DNA from: an uncultured Flavihumibacter sp.
GTDB lineage: Bacteria > Bacteroidota > Bacteroidia > Chitinophagales > Chitinophagaceae
Length of the DNA: 64,000 nucleotides
Direction: 5' to 3'
Assembly (NCBI GenBank): GCA_902168105.1
Contig: CABHOY010000045.1
Coordinates: forward strand, 152,810-216,809
The position numbers and the translations under genes are program-made. Under the pieces are notes generated by a model. It made no database searches. It was not told where the DNA came from and saw only the letters and a program-made list of their open reading frames with translations. Of the stretch, positions 9,913 through 18,657 are shown piece by piece. Numbering within the stretch: position 1 is the stretch's first letter; every line of letters begins with the position of its first letter.

Positions 9913-10665
9913 ATGGATCTGTATTTAAAAGGAAGAACAGCAATAGTAACCGGTGCCAGTCAGGGATTGGGCCGGGCAATCGCGAAGGAGTTGGCAATAG
10001 AAGGAGTGAAGGTATTTGCGACAGCAAGAAACAAAGAACTACTAGACAGTTTTAAAGCAGAAATCGTCAGTCTCGGTGGAACAGAACCTATCGTATTCGT
10101 ACAGGATATTATGATGAATGATGGTCCGGAAAATATTGCCAAAGCTGCAATGCCAGCATTAGGGCATGTTGATATTCTTATCAACAATGCTGGTCAAAGC
10201 CGCCCGGTAGATGTAGTCGGTCCTGAAGAACCATGGGTTGAATCTGTAACGCTGGATTTTGATCGCCCCCGCCAACTGACACAACTGCTGTTGCCCGATA
10301 TGATGGAACGCAGACAAGGTGTTATTTTGAATCTGTCCAGCAGCTATGAACTACGTTCTGTTAACGTTTCGGCTGTCGCTAAAGCAGGTTTAGCCGCCTG
10401 GTCAAAAGCATTGGCAGGTCAGTTGGGGCGTTATAATATCAGAGTTAATTGTTTGCAGCCAGGCCTGTTGGACACCCAGAATGTCCGTAATATCTTTTCC
10501 AACGAGGAACGTAAAGCCTTCGCTGAACGAGAAATCCCACTGGGCGATTTCGGTGAGGCGCAGGATGCGGCTAATATGGCTGCCTTTCTGGTGTCTCCCC
10601 GCGCAAAATATATAACGGGTATTGTTGCTCCGGTTGATGGAGGATTTCGGCGGTATGCATTTTGA
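9913..10665 (+). CDS. SDR-family oxidoreductase with atypical active site
   Basis: About 250 residues from ATG at 9913 (the frame can be extended to 9862, but MDLYLKGRTAIVTGAS is a typical SDR start). The NAD(P)-binding TGASQGLGRAIA, the NNAG motif (ILINNAGQS) and the structural VNCLQPGL are all present. The catalytic region reads LNLSSSYELRSVNVSAVAKAG: the lysine is there, but the residue four positions before it, normally the catalytic tyrosine, is serine. The protein is therefore a divergent SDR whose substrate and activity cannot be assumed. It is divergently arranged with the HxlR regulator and is closed by a strong terminator at 10677-10730. Confidence 0.85.
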   Translation: MDLYLKGRTAIVTGASQGLGRAIAKELAIEGVKVFATARNKELLDSFKAEIVSLGGTEPIVFVQDIMMNDGPENIAKAAMPALGHVDILINNAGQSRPVDVVGPEEPWVESVTLDFDRPRQLTQLLLPDMMERRQGVILNLSSSYELRSVNVSAVAKAGLAAWSKALAGQLGRYNIRVNCLQPGLLDTQNVRNIFSNEERKAFAEREIPLGDFGEAQDAANMAAFLVSPRAKYITGIVAPVDGGFRRYAF

Positions 10666-10676
10666 TGCATGGATCT

Positions 10677-10730
10677 ATCTAAAACAAGAAGGTGTCTCAA
10701 ATATTTCTGAGACACCTTCTTGTTTTAGAT
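10677..10730. terminator. Bidirectional terminator, 23-bp perfect stem
   Basis: Perfect inverted repeat: 10677-10699 pairs with 10708-10730 around an 8-nt loop. The outer stem is A-rich on the left and T-rich on the right (CTTGTTTTAGAT), giving a T-rich tail for both strands. It sits between the convergent SDR and alpha/beta hydrolase genes. Confidence 0.9.
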
Positions 10731-10740
10731 AGAAAATGAT

Positions 10741-11529
10741 TTATTTGTTGACACCGGCTTTAGCTGCTTCTTCTATTACCTTGGCGACAGCAGCAGGTTG
10801 TGAGATGTACACTACATGGCTGGCTTTTACTTCTGTTACTTTCGCACCTATTTTCTTATACATTGCCCTTTCCAGTACTGGATTGATCGCTTTATCTTCT
10901 GTCGCAACGATTGCATAGGAAGGCTTAGTCTTCCAGGCTGCTTCAGTCAGCGGAGCAGTAAAGCATGCGCCTACAATTGGCTGTTGGGAGTCGTACATAA
11001 ATGAAGCTTTCGCAGCACTCACGTCGGCAGAAAAGCATTCATGGAAGAGAGATTTGTCAAAATAGACAACACCATTCGCATCGGCAGGCAGAATGCCATT
11101 TTTGGGCAGTGCCGGACCTGACTGATAAACATCTAATGTTGACTGGCCTACTTCAGGAGAGAAAGCCGCGACATACACAAGGCTGGACACTTTAGAGGAT
11201 ACACCGGCCTGCGTAATCACAGAGCCGCCCCAGGAATGACCAACTAAAACAGCAGGACCATCCTGTCTGTCCAGTGCTCGCGTTGCTGCCTGAACGTCAT
11301 CATTCAGGGATGTCAGCGGATTTTGTACCAATGTTACATTGTAGCCATCTTTCTTCAGGATTTTATACACATCTTCCCAGCCGGAAGCGTCGGCAAAAGC
11401 ACCGTGTACGATTACAATATTCTTAACCGGAGAAGGAGCTTGTGCAATACTGTTTTGGGCTGCAAAAGAAGATAGAAAAGTTAGTGCTGCAAATGCAATT
11501 GACTTACGGAGTTTAATGTTAAGTTTCAT
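10741..11529 (-). CDS. Secreted alpha/beta hydrolase
   Basis: About 262 residues from ATG at 11529; the frame is open to 11580, but the sequence from 11529 begins with a classical signal peptide (KLRKSIAFAALTFLSSFAAQ, cleavage near residue 28), so export to the periplasm is likely. The oxyanion-hole region VIVHGAFADASGW and the nucleophile elbow VGHSWGG (catalytic Ser) are clear, with a late His in KASHVVYISQP. It belongs to the group of small esterase-like hydrolases close to EstC-type proteins; the substrate is unknown. Monocistronic, convergent with the SDR gene. Confidence 0.85.
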   Translation of the reverse strand: MKLNIKLRKSIAFAALTFLSSFAAQNSIAQAPSPVKNIVIVHGAFADASGWEDVYKILKKDGYNVTLVQNPLTSLNDDVQAATRALDRQDGPAVLVGHSWGGSVITQAGVSSKVSSLVYVAAFSPEVGQSTLDVYQSGPALPKNGILPADANGVVYFDKSLFHECFSADVSAAKASFMYDSQQPIVGACFTAPLTEAAWKTKPSYAIVATEDKAINPVLERAMYKKIGAKVTEVKASHVVYISQPAAVAKVIEEAAKAGVNK

Positions 11530-11747
11530 ATTAAGTTGGTTTGAAGGTTTAAATGCTATGCTATTTATAGTCAGTAGCATTATTTGTTGTTTCCGGGAGT
11601 AAAGCTATATGTACGTGGTAAACAAATCCACAACTTAATGTTGGAATGGACAATTTCACTATTGAGGCAGACATTTTAAGGCATGAAAAAATGGAGTGGG
11701 TTTATTCAACTCATCTTCAGATGATTTTCATCCGTTCGGACCTCGTT

Positions 11748-11788
11748 ATGAAACGAAATCCTCTTGAGAAAAGAGGATTTCGTTTCAT
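11748..11788 (-). terminator. Perfect 18-bp hairpin downstream of the aldehyde dehydrogenase
   Basis: 11748-11765 (ATGAAACGAAATCCTCTT) pairs perfectly with 11771-11788, loop GAGAA. It lies 77 bp past the stop of the minus-strand aldehyde dehydrogenase gene. There is no strong T-run after it on either strand, so termination or 3'-end protection is inferred from placement only. Confidence 0.55.
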
Positions 11789-11864
11789 TGAAATAAGCAT
11801 GAGCGGTAACCTCTCATTAACCGGTTCTATGCTGTCTTTCATTATTGAAATAGTCAGTATAAGC

Positions 11865-13280
11865 CTAAGATATAATGGCCTTGGTTTCCAAAAATCCTTC
11901 CAATCCGAATGTACCGTTTTCCCGGCCAATGCCTGATTGCTTGAATCCACCAAATGGGGCTAAAGGATCGTGCTTTAAGGTATTGACCAGTACTCTGCCT
12001 GCTTTAAGCCGGGAGGCCAGTTTATTGGCGCGATCTGTGTCTTTCGAGCTAATGTATGCCATCAAACCATATCCGTTGTCGTTTGCAATAGCAACAGCTT
12101 CTTCCTCACTGCTATAAGGGATAACACTAAGTACTGGTCCAAAGATCTCTTCTCTGGCAATACGCATGTTATTATTAACGCCCATAAAAATTGTAGGCTT
12201 CACATAATAACCATTGTCAAGTCCTTCCGGCCTACCGGTACCGCCCCATATTACTTCTGCCCCTTCTTCAATACCGATATTGATATATTGTTGTATGCGG
12301 TCGTATTGCTTTTGGCTGGCTACAGGACCAACATTGATGTCGTCATTATAGGGTCTGCCCACTTTAAAGTTTCCGGTGGCTTTCAGCAATGCTTCTCTTA
12401 CTTCAGCTATTTTACTTTCGGGAACTAACAGCCTGGACCCGGCAACACATGCCTGGCCGTTGTTCATAAAGGAAGCCTGGAGCGCCATGGGAATGGCTGT
12501 GGAAATGTCGGCATCATCTAAGATGATATTGGCAGATTTACCACTCAACTCAAGCGTCACCCTCTTCATCGTTGCAACGGATTGCTGAGCAATTAGTTTA
12601 CCTACCTGTGTAGAACCGGTAAAAGATATTTTCGTAATATCGGCGCTTTCCATCAACGCTTTGCTGATAACATCTCCCCGTCCATTGACCATATTGACCA
12701 CACCTGCGGGTAGACCTGCTGCATGAATACACTCCATAATAATCTGGGACTGCCAGGGGCTGAATTCACTTGGTTTGATGATCACTGTACAACCGGCAGC
12801 CAGTGCTGGTGCTACTTTCGCAGCGATAGAACCAGAGCTTGAATTCCAGGGTGTAAATAATGCCGCAACACCAACCGGCTCCATTACTACTTTAGATTCA
12901 TTAACATTTTTTTCAAACTGATACTGTTCAAGAACAGGTATGTATCCTGAAAATGTAGTAGCCGCAAGCATGTTTGACCACTTCGCCCGTTCTTTTGTAG
13001 CACCATATTCAAAGATGGTGGCTTCAATGAGGTCATCTATTCTCTTCATGATCTCATCATGGATCTTTTGAAGGTAGGTTGCCCTTTCCTTTATAGTACT
13101 CTTTGAATAGTGTTTAAGTGCTTCACTGGCAGCGGCAATGGCATCCTCTGTATCACTTTCGTTCGCGTAAGTAAGCTGCGCCACAATTGATCCATCTACC
13201 GGACTAATAATTTCTGCCTTCTCTGTTCCTTTGGGGCTAATAAAACGCCCGTTAACATAAATCTGATCTATCTGTTTCAT
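11865..13280 (-). CDS. NAD(P)-dependent aldehyde dehydrogenase
   Basis: 471 residues, the normal length for the family. The catalytic cysteine is C278 in NNGQACVAG and the general base E244 in LELSGKS; FTPWNSSSG (the Rossmann/anchoring region), GSTQVGK (nucleotide binding) and EEIFGPVLSV are all in place. It would oxidise an aldehyde to the acid in the cytoplasm. The PWNSSSG form in place of the common PWNFP places it near the group that includes 3-succinoylsemialdehyde-pyridine-like and vanillin-type dehydrogenases, but the substrate cannot be told from sequence. Start ATG at 13280 has no competing upstream start. Not in an obvious operon. Confidence 0.95.
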   Translation of the reverse strand: MKQIDQIYVNGRFISPKGTEKAEIISPVDGSIVAQLTYANESDTEDAIAAASEALKHYSKSTIKERATYLQKIHDEIMKRIDDLIEATIFEYGATKERAKWSNMLAATTFSGYIPVLEQYQFEKNVNESKVVMEPVGVAALFTPWNSSSGSIAAKVAPALAAGCTVIIKPSEFSPWQSQIIMECIHAAGLPAGVVNMVNGRGDVISKALMESADITKISFTGSTQVGKLIAQQSVATMKRVTLELSGKSANIILDDADISTAIPMALQASFMNNGQACVAGSRLLVPESKIAEVREALLKATGNFKVGRPYNDDINVGPVASQKQYDRIQQYINIGIEEGAEVIWGGTGRPEGLDNGYYVKPTIFMGVNNNMRIAREEIFGPVLSVIPYSSEEEAVAIANDNGYGLMAYISSKDTDRANKLASRLKAGRVLVNTLKHDPLAPFGGFKQSGIGRENGTFGLEGFLETKAIIS

Positions 13281-13472
13281 TGTTCCTGTTTTTTACAAAA
13301 TTACAGTGGTATTCAACACTGAACTTTGTTTCAGAGTTCAATTTGGTTTGTTGTCAGGTTCAATGTGGCTGTGCAGCGATTGTGCAATAGACTTATATGC
13401 ACTAGCGGCGGGCGTTAGCGCAGAAGATCAGAGTGGACTTAAAATATTATTAAAAATGTCGTGAATAATTGA

Positions 13473-13883
13473 TCAGCTAGTTGCGCTGCTCTCTTTCACT
13501 TTCGTAATCCTATTGCCAGTACTCATCTTTTCAACCAGTATAGTGAAGCCGATACCCAGGGTATAAGAAAGTATATCTGTCCAGGTAAAATAGTTACCAA
13601 TAACAATATTGGCAATCCGCGAATGCTCAAGGCCTAAAAGTTTAACCACTTGAAAATATTGTAAGGTTTCCACCAGATAGGAAAAGACCAGTACAGCTAA
13701 AGCTACCTGTATCATTGGCGCCTGAACAAAGCTGCGAACAAAGCAGTATATCAAAATAACTACCAGGAAATCGCCGACATAAGGGCGGATAAACCCATCA
13801 TGCAAGTAAATAGCAATGAGGATTTCTATCGCAAATATCAAAAGGGTAAGGATAAAGTACAACCAGTTAAAACGTAACTTCAT
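13473..13883 (-). CDS. DUF2809 membrane protein
   Basis: 136 residues with four predicted membrane helices and the family pattern: N-terminal helix LNW-type (RFNWLYFILTLLIFAIEILIA), HDGFIRPYVGDFLVVILIYC with the characteristic RPYxGDxL motif, and ETLQYFQVVKLLGLE. The function of DUF2809 is unknown; members are small inner-membrane proteins. It is 27 bp downstream of the broken methyltransferase gene on the same strand. Confidence 0.85.
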   Translation of the reverse strand: MKLRFNWLYFILTLLIFAIEILIAIYLHDGFIRPYVGDFLVVILIYCFVRSFVQAPMIQVALAVLVFSYLVETLQYFQVVKLLGLEHSRIANIVIGNYFTWTDILSYTLGIGFTILVEKMSTGNRITKVKESSATS

Positions 13884-13910
13884 TGAATTGAATTAAGGAT
13901 CAGCATTAAT

Positions 13911-14592
13911 TTATAGAACATAGTAAGAGTTTACGACTTCTTGCCCTGTATAGTTAGGACCTGCGGTGTCGTCTGCTCCATTATAAGTCAGATTGAGATA
14001 TATGTCTCTTGGACCTTTACAACATACCAACTTTTTTCTAACATTATATTCAATCTGATTTTCCAGGAATAGTCTTTTTAGGTATTGGTCATTTTTGTCG
14101 CCTTCGATCTTGATGTTTGCGAGATCAAGATTAGCGAGGAATAATCCCTGATCTCCAATTGCTCTAAAAGCTGCACATAACACCTTTAGCTTATCTCCAA
14201 TATAATGTAAGCCATGAATACATGTGATCAGGTCGTATTTCTCGTCACTAGTCCAGTTAGCAAGAGATGCAACTTCAAATTGCAGACAATTTATAAATGA
14301 TGGGATCTCTTGAAACTGATCCACCAGGTCTATTCCCAGGAGTATGACACGTTCCTGATAGTCTTTGTCTGCTGCCGACTTAGCATATTGGAGCAATGCA
14401 TTTCCTTCACCGCAACATAGATCCAGCCATTTTACGTGCCGTTTGTTCGAAGCAATTGTCAAGAAATGTTTCTGGTTTGAATTTCAGCTCTTTTTCATAG
14501 CTGTTAATCCCACTGGCTCTCCGTTTACGATTCATGCGATTGTTCGCTACTATTGGAGACCAGATTAATTCACTCTCTGTTAATAACTTCAT
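13911..14592 (-). pseudogene. Class I SAM-dependent methyltransferase, split by a one-base frameshift
   Basis: The N-terminal 45 or so residues are in one frame (14592 down to about 14460: MKLLTESELIWSPIVANN... KPETFL) and the rest in another (to 13911: TIASNKRHVKWLDLCCGEG...). Motif I of the methyltransferase is WLDLCCGEGNAL, with acidic motif II GIDLVDQF and motif IV YDLITCIHGLHYIG. Removing one base in the AAA at 14464-14466 (TTT on the coding strand) joins them as PETFL-TIASNK. About 227 residues if repaired. Either a recent inactivating insertion or a sequencing error. The target of methylation is unknown. Confidence 0.75.
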
Positions 14593-14615
14593 TTGTCAGT
14601 TATGTCTCATACTAT

Positions 14616-15608
14616 CTAATTATACCCATTAATCAGACTAACCACCACTTGCGCGATAATATCCTTTTCATCCGGCTTGCTTTCCGCAATCATCAATGTC
14701 AATGCGACCAGAGCATTATCAGCAATACGCTTGCTTCCGTCTTCATGATACAGGATGCGATTTTTTTCTAAAAACCACACGAATAAGAAAGCTGCAATCC
14801 TTTTGTTACCATCCGAAAACGAATGATTCTTTACTACAAAGTATAATAGATGCGCAGCTTTCTCTTCTATGCTTGGATAAAAATCATTGCCGCCAAATGA
14901 TTGATATATTGTAGCAATAGAGCTTCTGAATGATTCGTCTTTTTCATTGCCGAACAGACTACTTCCTCCAAATTTATCCCTCAAGCCCCGGATAGCGCTC
15001 ATGGCCTCATCATATGTAGCAATAAAAACCTGATCAGTATGTGTCGCTTCTATAGTTAGCTTGCGATGATCATATTTATCCAGGATATCCAGCGCATAGG
15101 TATAATCTGTAATAACTTTTAACAAACCACTTGCTTCATCGTTCGTTAAAGGGTTATTTTCAAGTACATTACCCAGTAAACGGACTGTTTGTTTTAGCGC
15201 GTTAAATTGTTGTCCTTGTTCCTTCAAATGTTTCTCATTGATAGAATACCCCTGGATAAGGTAATCCTTCAGGACTTTATTGGCCCATATACGGAACTGC
15301 GTCCCTCTTTTTGAACTTACCCGGTAGCCTACTGATAAGATAACGTCGAGGTTATAATGGGTTATATTCCGTCTGACGCTTCGTTTACCTTCTTGTTGAA
15401 CTACCGAGTATTTCTCGGTAGTTGATTTTTCATCTAGTTCCCCTTCGTCATAGATATTTTTAATGTGAAGACCTATTGTATCGGAGTCTTTCTCAAAGAG
15501 TTCTGCCATAAGGCGTTGTGAGAGCCATAAGGTCTCATTCTCAAGTGTTACATCAACTGATGTCTGCCCATCTGCAGTTTGATAAATAATAATTTGACTG
15601 TTATTCAT
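14616..15608 (-). CDS. RhuM-Fic/DOC fusion protein
   Basis: 330 residues. The N-terminal two thirds match the RhuM family: IIIYQTADGQTSVDVTLENE, then WLSQRLMAELFEKDSDTIG, then RNITHYNLDVILSVGYRV, SKRGTQFRIWANKVLKDYL. The C-terminal third is a Fic/DOC domain with the core motif HSFSDGNKRIAAF at about 262-274 (HxFxDGNKR, Doc-like). Fic/Doc enzymes transfer AMP or phosphate to protein targets; RhuM-Fic proteins occur scattered in genomes, often next to restriction or toxin-antitoxin genes. No antitoxin-like partner is visible here. It stands alone, followed by the methyltransferase on the same strand. Confidence 0.9.
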   Translation of the reverse strand: MNNSQIIIYQTADGQTSVDVTLENETLWLSQRLMAELFEKDSDTIGLHIKNIYDEGELDEKSTTEKYSVVQQEGKRSVRRNITHYNLDVILSVGYRVSSKRGTQFRIWANKVLKDYLIQGYSINEKHLKEQGQQFNALKQTVRLLGNVLENNPLTNDEASGLLKVITDYTYALDILDKYDHRKLTIEATHTDQVFIATYDEAMSAIRGLRDKFGGSSLFGNEKDESFRSSIATIYQSFGGNDFYPSIEEKAAHLLYFVVKNHSFSDGNKRIAAFLFVWFLEKNRILYHEDGSKRIADNALVALTLMIAESKPDEKDIIAQVVVSLINGYN

Positions 15609-16155
15609 AAATTTTCTCTTATATGGTTGGTTGTTATTAAATAAAGTTCAGGCTTATCCAATTAATGACTTAGAACCTAATTCACCAGGAATTAGGTCAG
15701 AAAGTCTATTCTAATTCTATGATACCGTCGAATCACAGTAATACTGATCACCAGCATAACTCGCGGATTCAGTAAATAAAATTAGAACGTAATAAATTTA
15801 GGGGAGATGTTATAGCAAGTTACATAATCTTTTGATATGAGAGATTTTCTGTAATATTTTTTCTTCAACTTTAATAGCAAACGATCCGTCCCGTCGGGCG
15901 AGAAATATTGTGGCCTCCAATAACAACAAACAATAAAATTTCACAAGAATTTCATTTAATGCAAACGATTGCATAACTTAGATCAAGATTCCAGGTTTAT
16001 GAAAAAGAAGGAGTAATACCCACTATCCATCCCTCTTTTTCTCAATAGAATATGTTGTCCATAACCGGCGTCATTACATTCAAAGTAATGAATCAAAAGA
16101 CTGTTGCCTGTAATTATCGGCTGCTGATATTATAACACTTAATTCGCTATTAATA
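15609..16155. other. Intergenic regulatory region of the GH operon
   Basis: About 550 bp between the RhuM-Fic gene and the divergent GH2 operon. It contains the LacI-type site described separately at 15960 and a related half-site GCAAACGAT at 15877. No ORF of note. Confidence 0.5.
15960..15973. promoter_or_regulatory. LacI/GalR-type operator
   Basis: TGCAAACGATTGCA has the central CG and dyad symmetry of LacI-family (CRE-like) operators. It lies 183 bp before the GH2 start. A half-site with the same GCAAACGAT core is found 83 bp upstream, at 15877-15885. No lacI-family gene is in the window, so the regulator would act in trans. Confidence 0.55.
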
Positions 16156-18609
16156 ATGATCCGTTATCTGCTCCTAACAGGGCTTATCTTCTGTTTATTA
16201 CAATTCACTGCCCGGGCACAGCAAAGTCAGCGTCTTACGCAGAACTGGGAATTTATACGACAAGACTTAGGCAGCGTATGGGAAGCAGTACGCCCGGCCG
16301 CAGAAGGTAGCCCGGAATCTGTTCCCCTCTGGGAAAAGGTCAGTCTGCCACATTGTTTTAATGCAAAAGACGCTGTAGATCCTGATGTGAATTATTACCA
16401 GGGACCAGGTTGGTACAGAACAGTATTAGATATTAAAAACCCATATACTCAGGGACGTACTCTGCTGCATTTCGAGGGCGCCGGACAAAAGACCGACGTC
16501 TATATTTACACTTCCCTCATAGCCCATCATACAGGCGGTTATGATGAATGGACGGTAGATATAACAGATGCTGTACAACAATTCCTGCAAAGTCCGGAAG
16601 CTAAACGGTATAAAGGTAAAGTGCCATTAGAAGTCCGCTGCAGTAATGCCAGGGACGTGGAGATGATTCCTTCCGATATGTCTGATTTTAATGTGTATGG
16701 TGGTTTATACCGGTATACAGATCTTGTATATACACCTGCTCTGTCTTTTGAACAATTGCATATCCAGGCGCAGGTAGATGCGCAGGGTAAAGCTGGAGTG
16801 GTGCAGCTACGTGCTGTTTTCCGTAACCCACTGCATACCGGTCAGGCTACATTGGATATCAATGTACTGGACCCACAACAAAAAATAGTGCATCACTTTA
16901 CGCAGCAGATATCCCTGAAGGATAGCATACTGGTATTATCACCATTCACGGTAAAAAAAACTTTATTATGGTCGCCAGGGCAACCACAATTATATACTGT
17001 GCACGCCCGTCTTAAAAGTAATGCAGACGAAGCCTCCTGGAGCGGACATTTTGGCTTCCGGCATTTTGAATTTATAACGCATGGCCCTTTCATGCTCAAC
17101 GGAAAACGCTTATTGCTTCAAGGTACACACCGGCATGAAGATGGTGCTGGTGTAGCCGCAGCACTCACAGAAGAGATGATACGCCATGAGATGAAAATGA
17201 TCAAAGACATGGGCGCTAACTTTATACGTTTAGGGCATTACCAGCAATCGTCTTTGGTTCTGCAACTTTGTGACAGCCTCGGAATATTGGTTTGGGAAGA
17301 AATTCCCTGGTGTCGCGGCGGACTCGGTGGAGACGTATATAAAGAGCAGGCGCGCCGTATGCTCTCCAACATGATTGCGCAGCATAATAACCATCCCTCA
17401 GTGATCTTATGGGGCCTCGGTAACGAAAACGACTGGCCTGGCGATTTCCCGGAGTTTGATAAACAGAAGATCCGTGCATTCATGACCGAATTGAATATAC
17501 TTGCCCATCATCTGGACAGTACGCGAAAGACAACTATCCGCCGATGTGATTTCTGTAAAGACATCGTGGACGTATATTCTCCTTCCATCTGGGCCGGCTG
17601 GTACAGAGGCCGTTATACCGAGTATAAAGATGAAACGCTGAAAGCTATTGCTGATGTACCGCATTTCTTTCACGCGGAATGGGGTGCAGACAGCCATCAG
17701 GGTAGACACGCTGAATATCCCGAAGCTGCGCTTAAAAAAGTAACTACAGGTAAAGGCGCTGATGAGCGCACCGGCGATTTTGCACTTACTGGTGGTAGCG
17801 CCCGTGCATCCAAAGACGGTGATTGGTCAGAGACTTACGCCTGCAATCTTATAGACTGGCATTTGAAAGAACAGGAAACTATCCCGCAACTTACCGGTAG
17901 CGCCTACTGGATATTCAAAGATTTTTCCACCCCTCTGCGTCCTGAAAACCCCGTACCATATGTTAACCAGAAAGGTGTTGTCGGTCGTGATCTTACTCCA
18001 AAGGAAGGGTATTACGTATTCCAATCCTACTGGACGCAACAGCCCATGGCACATATTTACGGGCATAACTGGCCGTTGCGTTGGGGGAAGGACGGCGAGG
18101 AAAAGATGATATGGGTATATTCCAATTGCCCGGAAGCCGAACTGTTTGTGAATGAGAAGAGTTATGGTGTCAAAAAACGTAACAGCCAGGACTTTCCAGC
18201 GGCTGGTCTTCGCTGGCAACTGCCTTTACATAAAGGGAACTATCGTGTCAGGGTGATTGCTCGTAATGGAAAGGAAGCTGTAACGGATGAAATTCTTTTT
18301 ACTTACCAGACCGACCAATGGAATCAACCTGCGCGTGTGCAACTTGAAAAGACAATCACCGGCGATACGGCTGTAATAAAAGTAAAGCTGGTAGATGCCA
18401 ATGGTGTACCCTGCCTGGATGCTGCAAACTATGTCAATTTTTCGATCGCTGGTAGTGGTGTACTTATAGATAATCAGGGCACAGCTGCTGGGTCCCGCAA
18501 AGTGCAACTGGCTAATGGGCAGGCACAGATCAGCGTACAATTAAAGAATGGGAAAAGCGTGATAGGTGCTACCGTAAAGGGAATACCGGATACTTTTATC
18601 ACTTTATGA
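16156..18609 (+). CDS. GH2 glycoside hydrolase (beta-galactosidase-like), secreted
   Basis: 817 residues with a signal peptide (LLLTGLIFCLLQFTARAQ, cleavage near 21). Jelly-roll sugar-binding domain (about 25-190), immunoglobulin-like domain (about 195-310), then the TIM barrel with LLLQGTHRHEDGAG, acid/base E424 in WGLGNEND and nucleophile E508 in FHAEWGAD. A C-terminal Ig-like extension (about 620-817) follows. Expected reaction: hydrolysis of terminal beta-galactosides or related beta-glycosides in the periplasm. First gene of a tight operon with a GH29 and a GH36 enzyme (gaps 48 and 21 bp), so the three probably strip a substrate carrying beta-Gal, fucose and alpha-Gal. Substrate not determined. 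Confidence 0.93.
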   Translation: MIRYLLLTGLIFCLLQFTARAQQSQRLTQNWEFIRQDLGSVWEAVRPAAEGSPESVPLWEKVSLPHCFNAKDAVDPDVNYYQGPGWYRTVLDIKNPYTQGRTLLHFEGAGQKTDVYIYTSLIAHHTGGYDEWTVDITDAVQQFLQSPEAKRYKGKVPLEVRCSNARDVEMIPSDMSDFNVYGGLYRYTDLVYTPALSFEQLHIQAQVDAQGKAGVVQLRAVFRNPLHTGQATLDINVLDPQQKIVHHFTQQISLKDSILVLSPFTVKKTLLWSPGQPQLYTVHARLKSNADEASWSGHFGFRHFEFITHGPFMLNGKRLLLQGTHRHEDGAGVAAALTEEMIRHEMKMIKDMGANFIRLGHYQQSSLVLQLCDSLGILVWEEIPWCRGGLGGDVYKEQARRMLSNMIAQHNNHPSVILWGLGNENDWPGDFPEFDKQKIRAFMTELNILAHHLDSTRKTTIRRCDFCKDIVDVYSPSIWAGWYRGRYTEYKDETLKAIADVPHFFHAEWGADSHQGRHAEYPEAALKKVTTGKGADERTGDFALTGGSARASKDGDWSETYACNLIDWHLKEQETIPQLTGSAYWIFKDFSTPLRPENPVPYVNQKGVVGRDLTPKEGYYVFQSYWTQQPMAHIYGHNWPLRWGKDGEEKMIWVYSNCPEAELFVNEKSYGVKKRNSQDFPAAGLRWQLPLHKGNYRVRVIARNGKEAVTDEILFTYQTDQWNQPARVQLEKTITGDTAVIKVKLVDANGVPCLDAANYVNFSIAGSGVLIDNQGTAAGSRKVQLANGQAQISVQLKNGKSVIGATVKGIPDTFITL

Positions 18610-18657
18610 CCTCCGGAAAAGACTACCAATTAACGTGCACACATAAAATATAATACT

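Noticed and set aside
11646..11936. 96-codon plus-strand ORF and its minus-strand counterpart (11717-11953) around the hairpin
   Set aside because: Both run through the perfect hairpin at 11748-11788 and into the aldehyde dehydrogenase end; no coding features.
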